Positions 24,371-36,935 of a DNA stretch of 64,000 bases are shown here, in pieces; the stretch's first letter is position 1, and each line of letters begins with the position of its first letter. The position numbers and the translations under genes were made by a program. Source of the stretch: Hanleya hanleyi (Eukaryota > Mollusca > Polyplacophora > Lepidopleurida > Hanleyidae); contig JAVTVY010019578.1 of assembly GCA_036873755.1 (NCBI GenBank), forward strand, positions 18,162 through 82,161. The letters are read 5' to 3'. Below the pieces are notes generated by a model. It did no database searches and was not told where the DNA came from. It saw nothing but the letters and a program-made list of their open reading frames with translations.

Positions 24371-25146
24371 TCGTTTTCCACCACCCTTTTAATGTGGCGT
24401 TAAATTTGGTTCTCTCAGCTGAATGTTGTACAATGTATGCTGTCCCATCGTACGCAGTCTCCGACCAAAGATCAAAAGCAACGCGTTTTGATTTATTTCA
24501 ACAGCAAAAGAGTTAGTTATCTCAGTGCTTCTCAGCAAGCAAACGATGGTGATATTGACCTATATATTGTGTATTAAATTTTGTCCGTTTCAATCGGTCG
24601 TCTATTTCAGGGGTTGTAAAATATCAACAGTTGCCTAAGCATATTTTATATTATTTACAAAATAACGAACATTTTGCCGCGATATTGATTCACAGAACTT
24701 TTAGTTTCTTCGTATGAACTCCAAATTAGTTGTTCCATGTACGTGTTCAATCGTCATATTGTATTGTACTTATTGCATATGACGGAAAAATGAGGCCTCA
24801 TTAAGCTTTGGACACGAAAATGTCAGTGCATTCAATACACCATATGCAACTGAGCCTCGATACATGAAACAGCTATAAAAGAGTTAAAAAGCAAGTTTAT
24901 AGTGTTCAATTTTGCGTTTTATTTCCCCCCGCCTGCAGATGAAGATATTGTTACTACCGAAACGTTACAATAATGAAGCACATTGGAAAAAACATAATTC
25001 TTCCCGTCAAGTACGATGATTATTCCAAAGTTTGTCATGCACGTCAAGCCAGAAATTTCCAGCAACATTCAGGAGGACGATGGGCATTCCAGAAGGCTTT
25101 GGCAACAGCTGATGACGTACCCCAAAATATTCTCAGAAACGTATCT

Positions 25147-25482
25147 TACACTCTTAAATATTCAGGGAATAATCTTGAATAGATCAATTTCAGAGATTTT
25201 ACCTGAAATCCAGGGGTATTTCCCTGAATTTCAGAAAAAAGATCCCTGAATGAGAGGATTTTCCCTGAAATTCAGGCAAATTTACCACCCTGATTAGTAA
25301 GTTCCCGACCCTATTCAGGTTCGTAAAATCTCGCCAAATTCAGGTAATTAGCTTCAAAACATGGATGATATACCTGGATTTCAGGAAATTATCCCTGGAT
25401 TTCTGATAAAATCCCTGAAAATGAGTTGTGAATGTCCAGCCGATCTATTCAGGATTAATCACTGAATATTTCTGAGAGTGTA
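25147..25482. mobile_element. 336-bp palindromic MITE built of CCTGAATTTCAGG motifs
   Basis: The terminal inverted repeats are TACACTCTTAAATATTCAG (left) and CTGAATATTTCTGAGAGTGTA (right). The interior repeats CCTGAA/TTCAGG half-motifs about 20 times in both orientations. No coding potential: the 69- and 77-codon frames at 24973-25249 cross its border by chance. Confidence 0.75.
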
Positions 25483-25904
25483 TGTAGGTTCCTATAATCT
25501 AAGATTGAATTTCGGTTCGCACGATTGAATTCAGAATAATCTGTGTGCTTATATGACTTCTTGTCAGTACGCCGGCATCGTTTTCCACCGCCCTTTCGAT
25601 GTTGGGTTTACGTTCATATAGTGTATGCTGATCCCCGACTTCAACCTACCACGTGTGTACGTATGTACATGTACTGCTATATGAAATAGTATGTGTCTTC
25701 ATCAATATTCGACCACGGAGGAGCATATTCGACCACGGAGGAGCGGAAACAACCAAAAAGGCAAACGACTGAGTACATCGGCTCTTCAATAGTGAAATTC
25801 CCACGTGGTAGTATCTAGAGGCCGTGTGAGCGTATCGTTCAAAAGGTCCACTTTAACATCATCATCATGAAAACGTGGCTGAGATACAAATGTTTTCATT
25901 ACAA

Positions 25905-26250
25905 GCGTCTGGTCCATCATTTATAATTCAAGATTCAAACAAATATTAAACAATATCCGCGTCCATATTCCAAGGACCTATTCCATATAACAGTATTAGC
26001 ATCAAATTCAAAAAGACAATCATACATGTAGTATACATAAACACAGGCTAGATTGCTGCAAGAGAGAAGCGGTCAACAGTTTTCAATGATGCCGGCAAGA
26101 CCTCATAATGTTCTAAAAATATCAAATCCGTATCACTGATCATTATTCTTAATCCATAATAATCGTTGTAAAATCGTCATCTAGAGAATGTTGTATCTCA
26201 GTCACGCTTTGATTGTGGCTGTTCATATGAGCATCATGAGGATTTTGAAG
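25905..26250 (+). repeat. Dispersed repeat family R1, copy c
   Basis: Full set of R1 landmarks from 'ggtccatcatttataattca' to 'ctgttcatatgagcatc'. It is preceded at about 25865 by 'aacgtggctgagatacaaatg', the R2-type end, which supports R1 and R2 being parts of one element. Confidence 0.6.
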
Positions 26251-26509
26251 TACATGGGTAGATAGGCAGTCAGAATATTGCTCTGCCGGTCATACGACTT
26301 TTTGCCAGTACACTGCCATCTTTTTCACCGCCTTTATATGTTGCGTTTAATTGTTATCTGTATATGGTGAGATTCTGCTGGTGGACGTTTCGTCCTCGAG
26401 GCTGGCTCTCTGTACAAATCATTCTGCGCTCAGTTTTTGACTGTGGTTTATGGTAGAGAATGAAGCGTCAGACCTCAAAGACCTGTTATCTGAATAAGAA
26501 CTTGCATTC

Positions 26510-26830
26510 TTCTGATATTGTCCCAGTTTGGGCCGTTTCTTTTTATCTAACGATCACACAATTTATCGTTTTTTATCAGATGACTTAATTGGGTTGACAC
26601 TGTTATCATTGCTCTCGGATATTTCTAATACCGTTCAAGCCGGTAAGCATATCATTCAAGATGCCCATATGGCCATCAGCAATCTAAACGTGGCTGAGAT
26701 GCAAATCGTCAAACGGATCAATTTGGGTTCTTATGGTGTTTGCCGATATCCAGTCAGAAAATTGGCATTGGCGTCACATGACTTCTTTTCAGTATGCCGG
26801 CATCATTTTCCACCACCTTAATACGTTGTG
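26510..26830 (+). repeat. Dispersed repeat family R2, copy b
   Basis: Same landmark order as 24060-24370, with moderate divergence. No coding potential. Confidence 0.55.
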
Positions 26831-29654
26831 TTTATCTTGACCCATGTGAGGTAAGATGGACATGATGCACAAAGACAAGACCCCCAATTGGGATCGGAGC
26901 AATAGCAATTTCTCAGGGTTGTGTTGTCTGAATTAAGTGCATTGAAATGCCACATTAATTCGAGGTTTGTTGAAAACTAAATGTTGAAACTGCGACCCCT
27001 GAGTAGCATTACTTTCGGTCATGAAAGGAGAACAATATCGAACACTGTGATCAATGAAAACGAATAGTATCCTTCAATTTGCAGAAATGAAGGGTACATC
27101 CAGTCATTTTGTGATAACTTAATAAACCTATCGCATAATCCTCTGTGCAAAGGATTAAATTCAAAATTGGCGACCATGACAGATCCGCAGAATTCATTTT
27201 AACCAAACAAACTATCTGTTTCGCGAAAAGTTAACGTCACATGAGGGGAAAAGGGATATATAACAGAGCACGAGTACGCCCCCAAACGCTTATGGCCAAT
27301 GTCGTAGATTCTCGTCCGAATATTGCACCAAGGATTTCGGGTATTTAGGTGATTCATTGACACTGTTTCACGAATTAACAGTTATTCGTACTATCCCCTT
27401 TGCTGAATTCGCCATTTATTATGTTCGTTGCAGGTTATGTTAAAATAACGTTCTCTCTGTTCGTAGCTGTATACTGTTTTGCCAGATGCCAATATTTCTC
27501 GTAATCAACGACCCCATCAGATACAAATACCTAATAGCTCTGCGTTGAATAATCTTTACCACGGGCAGTGTCGAAAGGAAAATTCCCGACGTAATCATGT
27601 GATAGGGGAAGGATTTTTACCTCTCTATTATACATTTAGCACTTCACTGTTGAGACTACAAAGCCATGTGTCAACCAAGCCGTGTGTCAGTCAATGACAA
27701 TCGACACAGAACATGAATTTCAGCGTGACGGAATCACGGTATGGAAGGTACTTTAAAAGTTTAAAGTGTTCGTTACTTAGAATGTATTCTCTACAAGCAG
27801 ACTTTCTACGTCTTGTCGCTCGTTACTGCTGTCAAGTTCCAAATAAAGTATAAAATCTTCCGAAATTTGCAGTTTTTCGTTCTATAATCTCCGTGACGGA
27901 ATCACAGTTACAGTTCTCCATTTGGCTAACGTTAATTGTCTATTGTTTTGCTGCTCTCTTTTGTATAATTATTCTTATATGCCATCTCTTGCTAACATAG
28001 AGTATCTAAGGATGATACGACTTTTTTCCTCGTGAGAAAAGAGTGATTGGGTCACCACAAGAGTTAAAGCTAGTCCGTAACGGAATCACAAGAAAGCGTG
28101 ACGGAATGACGGATGTGCATTTCAAATATTCTCGAAAAAAGAGCTTTATTAGTTACACATTTTCTCTAAAAAATATCCCTAGCATGAATTTATCACTACT
28201 AATTATAAATTAAGACTTTGAACTCTTACTTTGTCCAATGCACACAGTTCCTGTCAAATGCATATATTTTCTACAGATTTTTTTAAAAGTTTACCTTTCA
28301 GTAAAATGGAACTTTACTTTCGTGACAATTTCTAATTTCCAGAGTTGATCAGGTTTATACATTATGGGAAAACTAAATCAAGCCTAAATCACATCTTCTC
28401 TGTTATTGGCGTGTTCCCGGGGATTATAGAAAGCGAATAGGAAAAAACCAGCAGGCTAATATATGGTTTACGCAAAAATGTGGGGTGAATTATGTGCGAA
28501 AAAGGACGTTTCTTGGTGACGGGCGCTTTTTTGTGGAAATCATGAGAAATGCAACATAAAGACTGGCGAACGAGACAACAATGATTCCATCAGCTTATTA
28601 GGTTTCGAAAAGATAGCCGTTGTCACTTTATCAAGACAAATGTTGGTTCGATTCGCTTTAAAGCTCCTTATATGTGTATGGATTAATGATACGGCATGTG
28701 TATTGCCTGTAGACCTAATCAACGTAATTCGCCAGGAATACGTTTATGTGCTGAAGATTTTTTTTTTCACATTCACCGACTATTTTTACGAAAACTGTAC
28801 GTCTGGGATCCAAAATGAGGCGTATCTGTGGAATTCAAAACGCAGCTAATAATTTCTATCTATGTCATGTTGACCAACACTAGTACTGCTCTACCGGAAT
28901 AGTGAAGTTTGCTGGCAGATATCACCATATATGAAATAAGGAGTTATAATATACTATCCTTTCTAAAACACAATGCTTATCTAGCGAAATATAACTAAAC
29001 TGAAACGAAGTGGAGCTGGCGGTTGGTGAAAACATGGTTACAGCATTTTTGTAAGGGACGATTTTAAAATGAACTGGGCGGTTTCTATGAGAATGAAGGT
29101 ACATATCATAGCAACTGTGACAAGACAATAATTTATTATCTGAGCATATCTTTGGGAAAAGAGGCTTGTGTAATCATTGAGGGGACTAGCAGTTGGTATC
29201 TCATTTTCTGACGTGGTTTCAGATGAACGCCGGCAGTCTCGAGGCCTGTGTTTCCAAAAGCGTTAAATTAATTTTGCACGCCTTGAGCCCATCTATTGCA
29301 ATATTCGTCTTGTTCGTTTATTGCATGTAAGAAATCATCGACCTCATATTCGTCCTGGCTTTGCTCGATTTCTCTATTATTGTACACAGTTGAAACGCAA
29401 CGCTATACTGTACCTGTGCTTTCTATTAAAAGTATCAAATGTACCCCACTACAAATATCTGTACTTTGACGAACCAAGGCAAAAGATTGAATTGCAAATT
29501 AACAGGTATGGCTTCTCTGTAATGGAGGCGCTTGATTCCCAATCATTGTCATGGCCAATAAACGGTGTAGGGAACTAAAAAAAAGGGTGTTTATTCCCCC
29601 AGATTTCGCCAGAAGCATGTGGTTTATTATGTTAATTGCAAGCACATGCCTCGA
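26831..29654. other. Intergenic DNA with a cluster of GTGACGGAATCAC motifs
   Basis: No gene recognised. Within it a 13-mer GTGACGGAATCAC or one-base variant occurs at 27725, 27893, 28077 and 28098. Confidence 0.45.
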
Positions 29655-29774
29655 TTGGTTGGTTGGTTGTTTGAATTTTAACGTCGCACCTAACCTTATT
29701 GGTCACACGGCGACGATGACCCAAACAAACATACCCTAACATAACCCCAATTCTAACAAAAACCCAACCAAAAC
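29655..29774 (-). mobile_element. ~120-bp SINE-like element S1, copy a
   Basis: It reads GGTTGGTTGGTTG...taacgtcgcacctaacctta...ggcgacgatgacccaaacaa...cccaaccaaaac. It is the reverse complement of the insertion at 38486-38606, with about 90% identity by eye. It is AT-poor and has a (GGTT)n start. No A/B boxes were recognised, so its class is uncertain. Confidence 0.6.
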
Positions 29775-30311
29775 TACAAAAAAGTTTGAATTTCGAATTT
29801 TGAAAATTAGGCTCTACAGACACTGATCACAATGGATCCTCAGAGAGCCCAATCTGTTTGGTACTTTAATCTACCTCCTGTGCACATGCCTCGAAATATA
29901 TTCATACCGTTCACTTGTTCTAACGAGAAAACTTTTGTACTCTACCCTCTGGAAAGTAATCATTGTGCAAAGATTGTATCTATCTATCTATCTAATTACC
30001 ATAACATATGCCCTATCCTGGGGTGAATTTTGATAACTTTCTTTCAGAATCTTTTGTCCGAAGGGTGAATATGTTGTATGCATGAGTTCATCTGTCAAGG
30101 ATTTTGTTGTTTACGTGTCAACGCAATTGTGGGGCACTTATTTGCTCTACATGTTTCAAGTTTTGCTTTGGAGAAAAACTGATTGCCTGTTTGTTCACAG
30201 GCTTGTTTGTGCGTTGACCTTGACTCATCTTCGTTAAACTGCAACCCCTGTGGCCTACGGTCATTGTCAAGTTAAGAAAGTACAAATTAATTTGAGTCAA
30301 TCAAAAGGCAT

Positions 30312-30420
30312 TAGATCCGATATTCAATATTCAGCCGTCACCCAAAAAAAGAATTTCCGTGTCAGTAATCGAAAGATTTTACTGGTATAATAAGCATCAA
30401 TTTCAAATATGCATGAATGA
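30312..30420 (+). repeat. Dispersed repeat family R1, short copy d
   Basis: Only the first third of R1 ('gatattcaatattcagccgt' to 'aagcatcaatttcaaat') is recognisable; the rest is lost. Confidence 0.45.
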
Positions 30421-30829
30421 AAATAAAAATAATAAACCCGTTTTACCGCATGTAAATATTCGTAACGGTTGCAGAGATATTGATATAAAAGCTTGAAGTT
30501 TATTTCTTTATTTGACTTCAATCTCTAAAGATCCAAGGAAATCATTTACAGAGAAGATAACAAATATGGACATATAACAATTAACAGGATAAAATCACAA
30601 TATTTAACATATAAGTATAATGAATATATCATTTACGAACTGGATGAAATCTTCTGCATGATATAAGTGTATATTTCCGATTACAACAATTTGGTTGACA
30701 ATAGAATTGAACAGATATGTATATTAAAACGGTTCTGCATACATTATAAAACCGTAGATCTACACTTAGATTGAAGAAAGGGTAAACTGCTAAAATATCT
30801 AAAGATGATTATAAGGATTTGCAGGCCTT

Positions 30830-31290
30830 TAAGTGCCTCCTATATTTCGTATATTTTTGAGTCATTCCTATATTTTTCTAAATTTTACTCAAAACCTCCT
30901 ATATTTCCTATATTTTGACTTTTTCTCATGAAAACTTTCATCAATGCTCTGTAATGAGTCAAACTGATATGAGGAAATACCTTTCAGATTTTTTTCTCCG
31001 CCTCACTTCGCTCGGCAAATATGAAAACATTTGAATCTCTCTATGCTGAATCAAACAACAGAACAGGTCACCTGAAAAACCACAACTATGACCGCATTCG
31101 ATGAAAGTAATTTGATTAAACATCAGAAAACTACCAAGTTTGAAACGTACAATGTAGTACAGATCTGTCTTACACGTCTTTATTTCCTAAATTTTCCTAT
31201 ATTATATTCAGAAAATTCCTATATTTCTCCTATATTTTTGCAAATTTCCTCCTATATTTTCTCCTATATTTTCACTGTGAACCACCAGCA
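30830..31290. repeat. Block flanked by iterated TCCTATATTT motifs
   Basis: TCCTATATTT-type 10-mers cluster at about 30835-30925 (five or so) and 31175-31285 (seven or so), all in the same orientation, around about 250 bp of unrelated sequence. Clear terminal inverted repeats were not found. Confidence 0.5.
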
Positions 31291-31908
31291 GGCTTGGATT
31301 TGTAATAACATTGTGAGAGCATGATTTCATCTAATTGAAATGCTGGGAGATGTCTTCTACACGGTAAGATATTTTATTCATTATATTAATTGGAGTTAAA
31401 CCAACTATGGGCATATCGATATATAACATAAGATCAAAATGCTTCCGCCGATCCGCCAATGGAGGAAGATAAAAATGTTGATATAGTGACAGATATTTGT
31501 CCCCGGAGTATAGAATAAAACATTTTAAACAGAAGAAATTCTGGATACTGTATCAATGGGATTATATAAATATTTCTGATATGGGATCCGAAACTCACAC
31601 GCGTAGTCTAACTCGATATATAAAGCGATTTAGTTCCTGATTGAGCAAAGAAATGTTTAAAATTTAAATCTTTTCTGTGTGGGATTTAAAAGGAAGATTT
31701 TCCGATCAAATCACATGGAGAACTTTTATATCGATCAAACTTCTCAAGCACTCTTCATACATTCTGTGCATGAAATTAGTCCTGATTTTGTTGTTGTTGT
31801 GAAGTTTATGAATGAACATTTTGCGATATTGAATGTCAGTTTCCAAGTTTTACATCCTTCACATACAGTCAGTATCGCTCTACAGTAAAATCCAATTTTC
31901 TTCCCTTT

Positions 31909-33000
31909 CTATAGATTAAGACAAAAAAATGCATCGTCAACTAATAATAAACAATTGAAAAATCTTAGATTAGTGGAATCGTCGTTAATGTTCAAGAAAA
32001 AACGAAGTGGGATCACAAGATGAGACTGAACACGAATTTGAAAACACGCCATTAATTGAAACCCTTTGCTTCCAAAGCGATACCACGTTGGCCAGTTTAG
32101 AAGGCTACCTGAAATACCATAAGCTTTAAAATGTTTAAATTTATGAATTAACAATGGGTGAATTACTGAGATAAAAGCGTTAGGGAAAGCGATGTGAATA
32201 GCATGAACCTCTCGGCGTTTTTCAGTTTATGACTTTAAGATGTCAGTGAAGGTAGTTAAGTTTGTAACAGTGGAACGCTTCTGTACAGAGCCATGATGCT
32301 CATCACATATTGTTGGGTAAAATTATAGCTCAAATGAACATTGACAACAGATTCGAATAGTTTATCCATTTTGGGAATGAGTGATGAGAGATCTGAATTT
32401 CCTGACATTTTGTCTCCAGATTAAAAAAATTGGTATGACAATGGCATATTTTAATACCCCGGAAGGTGTTACCGCCTTGAGTGACATGTTAACCAAATTA
32501 CACATGGGAATGTACAGCTGTTCGGCGCTTGTTTGGAGAACAGTTCCGGTAATCTCATCATAGCCAGGAGATTTGCTAGTGTACTCCTGGTGAACACATA
32601 TCAACATCTGGATATTCAATCAGATAATCTCTATTAAAGATGGACGAGAAGTGTCGATAAAACATGTTAGTTATGTCCTCAATATTTGTGATTTCGTTCC
32701 CGCCGTCTGAGATTGAACTTGCAATTGAGCCTTCGTTACGTTTCCCGAGCACAAAACGCCAAAAGCGGTTAGGGTTGACTTCAACGATCTCCTCAATTGT
32801 AGTCTTCTGAGTTGTTTCAACTTCTTTTCTAAGATCTGAGAACCATCTGTATTCAACTGAGGACTTGTCTCAACCAGTTCGTGTATAGGTTTCGATAGAC
32901 TGACCACCTCTGTGAGCCATTTTATAAGAGTGTACGTTTCACCCCTCCAAGTGCGCACCCGGTCGAATCTGCGCTTTCTCTACTACCAATAACGTCACAA
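31909..33000 (-). pseudogene. LINE reverse transcriptase relic (CR1/Jockey-like)
   Basis: Minus strand, from about 32800: VNPNRFWRFVLGKRNEGSIA, then NITNMFYRHFSSIFN-like sequence, KSPGYDEITG near 32580, VLKYAIVIPIF near 32445 and QKRSTVTNLTTF near 32260. AYGISGSLLNW follows near 32110, then the catalytic segment LLVDDAFF near 31935, where the usual aromatic-x-DD has lost its aromatic residue. These blocks are the fingers-palm order of a non-LTR RT. At least four frame changes and stops separate them, so it is long dead. No endonuclease domain was found upstream. Confidence 0.75.
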
Positions 33001-33880
33001 TGTTGTTATTTCGCTCTTCCCTGGAATCCAACCAGGATCCACCCCTCAAAGCCCACATGCTCAACCTATGGACTAATGTATAGGAGTATATGGACATGTA
33101 CCCATGCGCAGCGGTAAATGCGTGTTTTCTACTAATGACCCCTGGTACAGGCGCATGTCACTGGTTAATCACCCAGTCCTAGTCTACACACCGAGAGTTT
33201 CAAGTCGACATCCTGCACGGCCCAGTTGGACCCTGGATCCCTTACTAGGGACGTTTTTGTACTGCCATCTTGATTAGCTCCTATACTAGGGACGTTTTTG
33301 CACAGCTGAGTGTTAAACTGTGTTACGACAGTGACATATCGATTCACCATAGACCAAAACCCCATCAGCGATATTTGGATATGTTTGTTGGTGGAATAGG
33401 CTGAAATCTCATGTATTTAGTATTCTTATGGCGGCCATTTTGAAAAACGCACTCTAATGGCTGTTCCCCATCACTACCCAAATCCATATTCAAACTTAAT
33501 TATGCGAAAATATTAGCGGGGCTACAGAACCGCGATCCCACTATATTGTCAAAACTGACCACTATTTTCGAAAAACGCAAAGCCCTACGTTGTACAGTAT
33601 GATATCCCAAGGTATATATAATAGTTGCCAGCTTCTAAAAAAAATGCCTTTTGCCCGTGTGGCCGGTCGAATATGAACCCCTTCTTGAAGAAACTTGCTG
33701 AAGTTTATTAATAATACTGAGCAATACAATAAAATGGCAAGTTTTGCCCCGAGTATTAAGGCGTTGAGGTTTTTTAAAAATATGTACGTTGTGGTGATAA
33801 AGTGTCTCAAACTAGATGAAAAAAAAAAAATAAGATGGCCCCAAATGGCAGCGATTTCGAAGCCGAAGCGTGAAGCTTCG

Positions 33881-33933
33881 TACACGCTTAAAACTAAAGT
33901 GTGTTATTTCAAGACTTTAGTTTTAAGCGTGTA
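33881..33933. mobile_element. 53-bp perfect palindrome, minimal MITE-like hairpin
   Basis: Arms TACACGCTTAAAACTAAAGT (33881-33900) and its exact reverse complement (33914-33933) flank a 13-nt loop. The first bases match the termini of the 25147 element (TACACTCTTAAA). Confidence 0.7.
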
Positions 33934-34124
33934 AAGTCAATATTACATGAGTATCAATACTAACGATCGGATTAAGACGGTAATAGCCTGTAACCCTGTT
34001 GCTCTTTGAGAAAATTTTTGTTTTTATCTGAGATGTTCGTTGGCCAGTAATTTAACAGAAGAGAATGAAACCCATCCTCGCATGTATAGAAACCTCAAAT
34101 GAAGACATTGCTGTATCGATATAT

Positions 34125-34130
34125 TTTATT
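34125..34130 (-). terminator. Polyadenylation signal of EF-hand gene 2
   Basis: AATAAA on the minus strand about 490 nt after the stop codon. The surrounding sequence (TTTTAATAAAATATATC) is conserved at the same relative place in EF-hand gene 3 (48068-48073). Confidence 0.6.
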
Positions 34131-34618
34131 AAAACATCCAACCACAAACTACAATATATGAAAGGTTAACGGAAGGCACACGTTTTGCCAGTATATTTAA
34201 GGTGTATATGCGATTATCATGATTATACCAGCATTGTTACTGTTTGAATTTGTTTCCATCAGACAATGAAATATACACTTAACACAAAATCTCCAATACA
34301 CAGAATGCAATTTTCACACTGAGATACACATTTTGTCCGGCTTGAGTCATTTCATCAGGGTAAAAGTTAGACTCAGTAGAAGGGTTGTTCTTTTCTTGGT
34401 TGAGAATAAACCGCGGATTTTTTTCTTGCTTATAAAAGGACAATTTAAATCAAATCCCAACATCAGTTCAACATTCCAGTTCCAGATATATATATTTAGC
34501 ATTTCGTCGGGATATGGACACAATTCATCCCATTTATCGGAGCTACATATCAATTACTGTTCGATATGGCTTGATTGAACCATTACTCTGAAAGGCGGAA
34601 CTGATATCGGCCATATTT

Positions 34619-35161
34619 TTATTTGAAGTCGAAAAGGAATGCGTATCCGACACGTGGGTCATTACATGTGAAGTAATTCACCATGGCAACTACAACCTCT
34701 CCCCGCGAGAGGTAACCGTCCTCATCAATATCGAGCTGCTTGAATATGCTTGGGATAACTTCCTTGTTTGGGACATTAAAACTCCTGTAAAAGAGCTGAA
34801 ACTCTTCCTCGGACATCAAGTCATCACTGTTTCTATCGAAGATGTTGAAAAGGACCGTGGCGGAAATCAATGCGACGTGTTTGCATTTTGTCAAATTACT
34901 TTCGTATAGGTATTTCCTAGCTTTGACGTAGGCTTCTTCATCAACTTTTCCATCCGTTGCTATCGATTCGAACACCGGCCATAATGTCTGTGTAATCATT
35001 TGCTGCATCTTAATTCCATGCTCATCTCCTGCTTCATATGTGCTTAGTATGATCTGTCCTATTTGGTCAAAGTCTTCCCGTGATATGAAGCCATCCTTGT
35101 TGACGTCATAGAAATGAAACATTTTCCTGTATTTGTCTTCTAAATATTTGCTGCAGGCCAT
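34619..35161 (-). CDS. EF-hand calcium-binding protein 2 (SCP-type)
   Basis: Intact 180-residue protein beginning MACSKYLEDKYRKMF. EF-hand 1 loop is DVNKDGFISRED (residues 19-30), EF-hand 3 is DRNSDDLMSEEE (109-120) and EF-hand 4 is DIDEDGYLSRGE (144-155); positions 1, 3, 5 and 12 carry acidic or Asn ligands. EF-hand 2 (around residues 62-82, ATDGKVDEEAY) is degenerate. Three active sites with a dead second site is the pattern of sarcoplasmic calcium-binding and photoprotein-type four-EF proteins. No signal peptide or membrane segment, so cytosolic. The ATG is chosen because it sits 7 nt after a 3' splice site (ttttgtttcag) and aligns with both paralogues. The coding region has no intron. The physiological role is inferred as calcium buffering or sensing. 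Confidence 0.88.
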   Translation of the reverse strand: MACSKYLEDKYRKMFHFYDVNKDGFISREDFDQIGQIILSTYEAGDEHGIKMQQMITQTLWPVFESIATDGKVDEEAYVKARKYLYESNLTKCKHVALISATVLFNIFDRNSDDLMSEEEFQLFYRSFNVPNKEVIPSIFKQLDIDEDGYLSRGEVVVAMVNYFTCNDPRVGYAFLFDFK

Positions 35162-35180
35162 CGTGTAGCTGAAACAAAAA
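35162..35180 (-). promoter_or_regulatory. 3' splice site of 5' UTR intron, EF-hand gene 2
   Basis: Minus strand CTTTTTTGTTTCAG|CTACACG precedes the ATG by 7 nt. The pyrimidine tract and spacing are the same in all three paralogues. Confidence 0.65.
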
Positions 35181-35396
35181 AGTATATCTTCAGTGGAAAT
35201 ATATAGTTTCTTCGTAAATTCGTTTCAATCTATTGGTGAAGTTCGAAGCAAATGTGTTAGTGGATTGCACGATATAGTAAATTTTAACCCGTGAATTATT
35301 GACGCTGGCATACTAAACCCGATACTTTGTTTTTCCGCTTAATCATTGCGATATGACATTTCAACATAACGATATGATTCAAAACATATCGCATTA

Positions 35397-35938
35397 CAGG
35401 CTTTTGAGGAGCTGTCCAGGTCTGCGGTGGAGCCATTTCGCCCCCCCCCCCTATTTATTTTTTTATCCCTTGAGCTAGCTGACCTTACCATATTATACCC
35501 CCGGGAGAAGCTCTACCAGAAAATGCAAAAAGAAATCCAAGATTGCCGCTTTGATGACGTCACACTGACTTCGTTTTGAAAAAACCCGGCATGTTTTGGT
35601 AGATTTTTTGGTCAGATTTTTTAAAAAAAAATTATTTATGCAATTTCTCCGCAAAACTGCATGATAAATTAGTAAATATTAATGTAATGCGAAATGAAAT
35701 AGTTTTTTTCCCCGATTTTCATCACGGAAGAGCAGAAATTTTAAAGAAAAATGACAAAACCATCACATTTCTGGCACCCCACGTGGCCGCCATCTTGAAT
35801 TTACCCATGATGCTCTGTTCGGGGGATTATGCAAATAGACTGAAAATGATCACGATGTAATAAACTATGAAGTCACGGAGTGTCAGCCCTCAATTGTTTG
35901 TAGGTCCAGAGATAACTCAGAGTGTTTGGTAGGGTTAA
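35397..35938 (-). mobile_element. piggyBac-like TTAA MITE, diverged copy
   Basis: Reverse-oriented relative to 11044-11627. The right edge ends tagggTTAA (35935-35938). The left edge has lost the outer 15 or so bases, and the hairpin is damaged (ccatttcg followed by a C10 run). It lies in the putative intron of EF-hand gene 2. Confidence 0.75.
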
Positions 35939-36935
35939 GGACCACCGCAAATGTATAATACAGAAGATTGTACACCTACTTGTTTTCAATGAATTTTAGT
36001 CAAATTGGTTGGTCTTATCTTTTGAGAGTCCTGTTGTTAAAAATGGCTAATCATACTTGAGGTCTCCTATTGTAATATTCCATATAAGCCGAATATGTCC
36101 CGTAGTTCTGTCTGTTATCAAGTTATATTCACTCATTGACTAAACGGCAATATAGAAATATAGTCGGGTTACAATATTAAATTTCGTTTTTGGCTGCTGT
36201 GCCCGTGACTTTTGACCTAATTACGTCAATATCAATAGCATGAGAGCTGTTTTTCAATATATCTTCAGTAAAAGTTTGGAGTGGATTGACTGCATACTTT
36301 CGAAGCTATCTTGGTTTCACAGTTCGGGTCATAGTCCGACCAGGGTCCGACGGGGAGTAACAGTACGATGAAATTTCGGGACTGTTTATCGTCACCGTGA
36401 GGAAGAGTCTGTAAAACACAGCTTGGGAATTGCTTCCTTGAAACACCTTTTAACAAGAGATGACCTATTGACCTGCAGTTTACGCATTATGACAGGCTTT
36501 GGAAGGAGGGGGAGGGGAGGTTATGTTTGTATCTATGCTTGTAGAGAATTCAGTCGAGAAAGACGTGTCTGTTAAAACAAGCCGTATAGATATGTACTAT
36601 GTAGCCTCGCAAATTGAACAAACTGACATCTCACTAAATTCTTGATTTATGCAGCAACAAAAGCACTGAAATATGATTATAGATCGGTTTTTATTAAATC
36701 TGCATAAAATACTATTCTTTGGCTTACTCCGGAGCAGGTCCAAACGCACCAGCAGTGTAGGAAATTATTTGCACGACTCTAGTGGCGCGCGACCTTGTGG
36801 ACACAGGTTACAATTTATATGACGTTCAGTACCTTTTTCTATATTCATTGCAGACATATACTGCAAATAATACTGTATATAACAAACAATATGGCCAAAT
36901 ATATGATATCTTTTGAATATGCTCTTTTTCATATA
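35939..36935. other. Intronic or intergenic DNA
   Basis: No feature recognised between the MITE and the giant palindrome. Confidence 0.4.
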
